Shown one piece after another: positions 4,638 to 7,277 of a stretch of 7,277 nucleotides of DNA. This DNA is from Nostocoides sp039812405. GTDB taxonomy: Bacteria > Actinomycetota > Actinomycetes > Actinomycetales > Dermatophilaceae. The translations under genes and the position numbers were made by a program. The stretch spans positions 1 through 7,277 of the forward strand of contig JBDIAL010000197.1 of NCBI GenBank assembly GCA_039812405.1, written 5' to 3'. The notes beneath the pieces are model-generated. The model did no database searches, was not told the DNA's origin, and saw nothing but the letters and a program-made list of their open reading frames with translations. Position 1 is the stretch's first letter; each line of letters starts with the position of its first letter.

Positions 4638-4790
4638 CGTCAGGTGCGACGACGGAGCAGCCTCAAGTGCGAGACCGAGCGGCCTCAAGTGCGAGACCGA
4701 GCGGCCTCAAGTGCGAGACCGAGCGGCCTCAAGTGCGAGACCGAGCGGCCTCAAGTGCGGGACGGAACGCCTCAGGTGCGGGACCAGGCC
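4638..4790. repeat. 22-bp tandem array of seven units reaching into the ABC gene stop
   Basis: Four identical 22-bp units, each starting CCTCAAGTGCGAGACCGAGC, begin at 4661, 4683, 4705 and 4727. Diverged units begin at 4638 (23 bp), 4749 (21 bp) and 4770 (21 bp). The last unit overlaps the final codons and the TGA (4772-4774) of the ABC transporter gene. Read on the minus strand each of the units carries TGA, and because 22 is not a multiple of three the stops fall in all frames. There are no spacers between units, so it is not a CRISPR array. It looks like outward amplification of the gene's own 3' end. Confidence 0.93.
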
Positions 4791-6576
4791 TCCCAGAGCG
4801 TGGCATACCGGCCGCCGGCGGCGAGCAGCTCGGCGTGGGTGCCCTCCTCGACGACGCGCCCGTGGTCCATGACGAGGACGAGGTCGGCATCGTGGGCCTG
4901 GCTGAGCCGGTGGGCCACGACGACGCACGAGCGGTCGGCGACGACCGCCGCTGCCGCCCGGTCGAGGGCGCGGGCCGCGTCGCTGCCGGCCTCGGCCGTC
5001 GCCTCGTCGAGCACGACGACGAGCGGGTCGAGCAGCTCGACCCGGGCGAGGGCCAGCTGCTGGGCCTGCCCCGCCGTGAGCAGGTGCCCTCCCCCGCCGA
5101 CCGGCGTGTCGAGACCCTCCGGGAGCGCGGACACCCACCCGGTGGCCCCGACGAGGTCGACGGCCGCCGCGATCTGCGCGACGGTCGCCTCGGGCCGGCC
5201 GAGCCGGACGTTGTCGGCGACCGACCCGGCGAAGACGTGCGTCTCCTGGGTCACGAGGGCGACGAGCCGCTGCGGCACGTCGAGCTCCGCGAGGTCACGG
5301 CCGTCGAGGGTGACCCGGCCGTCCCGCGGGGCCCGGACTCCGGCGAGGAGGGAGGCGAGCGACGACTTGCCCGAGCCGGTCGTCCCGACGACGGCGACGT
5401 GCCGGCCCGGCTCGACCCGCACACGGACGCCGTGGAGCACGTCGGGGCCGTCGTGGTAGCCGAACCGCAGCCCGCTCCCCTCGAGCGCCCCGGCACCCGC
5501 TCCGCCTCCGCCCGATGCCGGCCCGGGATCCGGCGCGGAGCCCGGCCCGACCCCCGGAGTCGCCCCGAGGTCGACGACCCCGACGAGCCGGGCCAGCCCG
5601 GCGACCGCTGCCTGCATCTCGTCGAAGAGCCCGAGGACGGTGTTGATGGGGTTGAAGAGGTTCGCGAAGAAGAGCGCCGCCGTCGTCGCGGCCCCCACCG
5701 TCGCCAGGCCGTCGCGGACGAGGACGAACGCCACGAGGAGGATCGAGCCGAGCCCGATGAGCTCGGCGAGGTTGAGCCGCCCGTAGAAGCGGGTCGCCAT
5801 CCGGATCACCCGCAGCTCGTATGCCACGGCGTCGGCCGAGGCGGCGCCGACCCGTCCCAGCCCGTCGCCGCCGAGGCGCAGCGCGCGGAGCGTCGGAGGG
5901 CGGCGAACACCGCGAGCACGGCCGACGTCCGCCGCCCGTCGGCCGTCCGGCTCGCGGCGTAGACCGGCTGCGAGACCCGCAGGTACCAGCGCAGGGTGTG
6001 CGCCTGGATCGGCACCGCGAGCAGCCCGGCGAGCGCGAACCGCCAGTCCAGGGCGGCGAGCCCGACGATCGTCGAGGCGATGGTCAGAGCCGCCCCGACG
6101 AAGCTGCCCAGTGCCCCCGTCGCCGCCTCGGACACGACCTCGACGTCGCCCGACACGCGGGAGACGAGGTCGCCGGTCCCCCCCGCCTCGACGAGGTCGA
6201 GCGGGAGGTCGAGGGCCACGGCCACGGTCTCCTCCCGCAGCGTCCCGACGACGGGCACGACGGTCCGGGCGAGGAGCACCTCCGACAGCCATCCGGTGAG
6301 CGTCGCCCCGAGCACGGCGACGGCGAGGAGGACGACCGGCCCGACGAGATGGGCGACGTCCAGGCCCTCGGTCAGCTGCTGGGCGACCCAGCCGATGGCG
6401 ACCGGGCCGGCGAGCCCGAGGACGCTGTCGAGCACCATGACGAGGGTCGTCGCGCCGACGAGACGCCAGCGCCCGGCGAGGAGCCCGCGCAGGTGCGCCC
6501 GGATCTCCCGGACCCCCGCGACGGGCAGGAGGCGGTCGGCGGCGTCCTCCGCCGGGGTGCCCGGAGCGGCCGTCAC
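4772..6576 (-). pseudogene. ABC exporter half-transporter, second subunit, with a one-base frameshift
   Basis: A GTG start (6574-6576) overlaps the upstream stop as GTGA. The frame runs to the TGA at 4772-4774 except for one missing base near 5895-5896. Restoring one C in the coding strand (CTCCGACG to CTCCCGACG) joins ...AVFAAL to PTLRALRLGGDG... and gives 601 residues, normal for a type I half-transporter. The N-terminal two thirds is a membrane domain with hydrophobic helices. The ATPase domain shows Walker A GTTGSGKS (about residue 398), Q-loop Gln 444, a degenerate signature LTAGQ (about 500), Walker B LVVVLDE (Asp524, Glu525) and H-loop His 556. It should pair with the upstream subunit to export an unknown substrate through the inner membrane. 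The lesion is either a recent mutation or a sequencing error, since both halves look well conserved. Confidence 0.88.
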
Positions 6577-7277
6577 CGCAGGACCGCCGACCGGTATGCC
6601 GCGTGCTCGGCGAGCAGGACCGCGTGCGGTGCCGCGTGGCACCCGTCCCGGTCGACGAGGACGACGGTGTCGCACCGGGACAGCCAGGCCGGGCTCGTCG
6701 TCACGACGACGGTCGTCCGGCCCGCGCGCAGGGCCCGCACCCGGCCGGCGACGAGCTGCTCGGTCGCCGCGTCGACGGCCGTCGTCGGGTCGTGGAGGAC
6801 GAGGACCGGTGGGTCCGCGCCGAGGGCGCGGGCGAGGGCCACCCGCTGGCGCTGCCCTCCCGACAGCGCCTCGCCGCGGTCCCCGACGTCGGTCTCGGCT
6901 CCGTCGGGCACGACCTCGAGCACCTCGTCGGCGAGCGCCGCCCGGACCGCGGCCTCGGGCGGCCCGGCCGGGGCCTGCACCGTGAGCCGGTGGGCGGGTC
7001 GGACCGCGAGCGCGGCGAGGTTCTCGGCGATCGACCCGGGCAGGAGGGCGGCGTCGTGGGGCGAGACGAGGACCCGGGCCCGCAGGTCGTCGAGCCGGAG
7101 GGCCCGCACGTCGCGCCCGTCGAGCCGCAGCGTCCCCGCGGGCGGGTCGGCCTCGCGCGCCAGGAGTGCCGGGACCGTGAGGGCGACGACGGGGTCGGGG
7201 CAGACGATCCCGGTCATCGAGCCGGCGGCGACGGTGAGGTCGAGCCGCGTCCCGGCCGCGAGGACGCCGTCGAGGTC
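6573..7277 (-). CDS. ABC exporter half-transporter, first subunit, degenerate ATP site (partial)
   Basis: The frame enters from the right edge and ends at the TGA at 6573-6575; 234 residues of the C-terminal ATPase domain are visible. The internal ATG at 7215-7217 is not the start, because the domain clearly continues upstream (TRLDLTVAAGSM...). The signature LSGGQRQRVALARAL is canonical. The Walker A position reads GIVCPDPVVALTV, without the Gly-rich Lys-Ser/Thr loop. The Q-loop Gln is His. Walker B reads LVLHDPTTAVD, with Asp to His and Glu to Asp, and the H-loop His is lost (VTTSPAW). The subunit therefore supplies a good signature to the partner's intact Walker motifs but can hardly hydrolyse ATP at its own site. 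This is the known asymmetric arrangement of heterodimeric exporters such as TM287/288. The membrane domain lies outside the window. Confidence 0.93.
   Translation of the reverse strand, partial: DLDGVLAAGTRLDLTVAAGSMTGIVCPDPVVALTVPALLAREADPPAGTLRLDGRDVRALRLDDLRARVLVSPHDAALLPGSIAENLAALAVRPAHRLTVQAPAGPPEAAVRAALADEVLEVVPDGAETDVGDRGEALSGGQRQRVALARALGADPPVLVLHDPTTAVDAATEQLVAGRVRALRAGRTTVVVTTSPAWLSRCDTVVLVDRDGCHAAPHAVLLAEHAAYRSAVLR

Larger units (their letters stand above)
4421..4771. other. Gene-free region filled with repeats
   Basis: The 351 bp between the riboswitch promoter and the stop of the ABC transporter gene contain no credible gene. From left to right they hold a GC-only palindrome, a short 22-bp-period array (4473-4530), a long hairpin (4547-4612) and a larger 22-bp-period array (from 4638). 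Open frames here are repeat translations without family resemblance. Confidence 0.7.

Noticed and set aside
4638..4790. CRISPR array
   Set aside because: Units are 22 bp and directly adjacent with no spacers, and there are no cas genes in the window.
5880..5910. Programmed frameshift in the ABC gene
   Set aside because: No classic slippery heptamer or following stem is evident, and this family does not use frameshifting. A deletion or sequencing error is simpler.
4223..5962. A 579-codon plus-strand open frame
   Set aside because: It runs through the antisense of the riboswitch, two tandem arrays, the hairpin and the antisense of the ABC ATPase domain, with no recognisable domain.

Overview
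This is a high-G+C actinobacterial window. Third codon positions are almost all G or C, genes join through ATGA/GTGA overlaps, and the gene families present (family 1 encapsulin with DyP peroxidase, FhuF-like protein, DUF6221-like protein) are typical of that phylum. The word GTATGCC/GGCATAC is strikingly frequent (13 copies). From memory of Micrococcales genomes I lean towards Intrasporangiaceae or a relative, but that is inference only.

Left part, plus strand (1-1026): the 3' end of an unrecognised gene overlaps, by ATGA, a complete gene for a FhuF-like [2Fe-2S] protein with a C-terminal CC-x12-C-x2-C cluster motif. A 247-bp convergent gap (1027-1273) holds 16-bp tandem repeats and inverted copies of GAGGTATGCCC that could form a shared terminator structure.

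Centre, minus strand (read 3586 down to 1274): a DyP peroxidase / encapsulin nanocompartment operon. The peroxidase is B-type, with its heme and catalytic residues intact, and ends in a typical encapsulin cargo-loading peptide. It overlaps the encapsulin shell gene by GTGA. A fluoroacetyl-CoA-thioesterase-like hotdog protein follows. Between shell and thioesterase lies a 59-bp tandem duplication. It spans the old stop/start junction and created a 20-codon mini-ORF coupled by ATGA on both sides.

Upstream on the same strand are a small DUF6221-like gene (4091-3723) and a clear cobalamin riboswitch (about 4412-4226). The riboswitch directly precedes the DUF6221-like gene and may also feed the encapsulin operon 137 bp further on. 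That would be an unusual link between B12 and an encapsulin.

The 4421-4771 stretch has no gene. It holds two 22-bp-period tandem repeat arrays flanking a 23-bp-stem hairpin; the larger array runs into the stop codon of the next gene.

Right part, minus strand (7277 down to 4772): two overlapping half-transporter genes of a heterodimeric ABC exporter. The first (cut by the window edge) has degenerate Walker A, Walker B and H-loop but a canonical LSGGQ. The second has intact Walker motifs but a degenerate LTAGQ, so the pair should have one working ATP site. The second gene carries a one-base deletion near 5895, a real pseudogenising change or a sequencing error.
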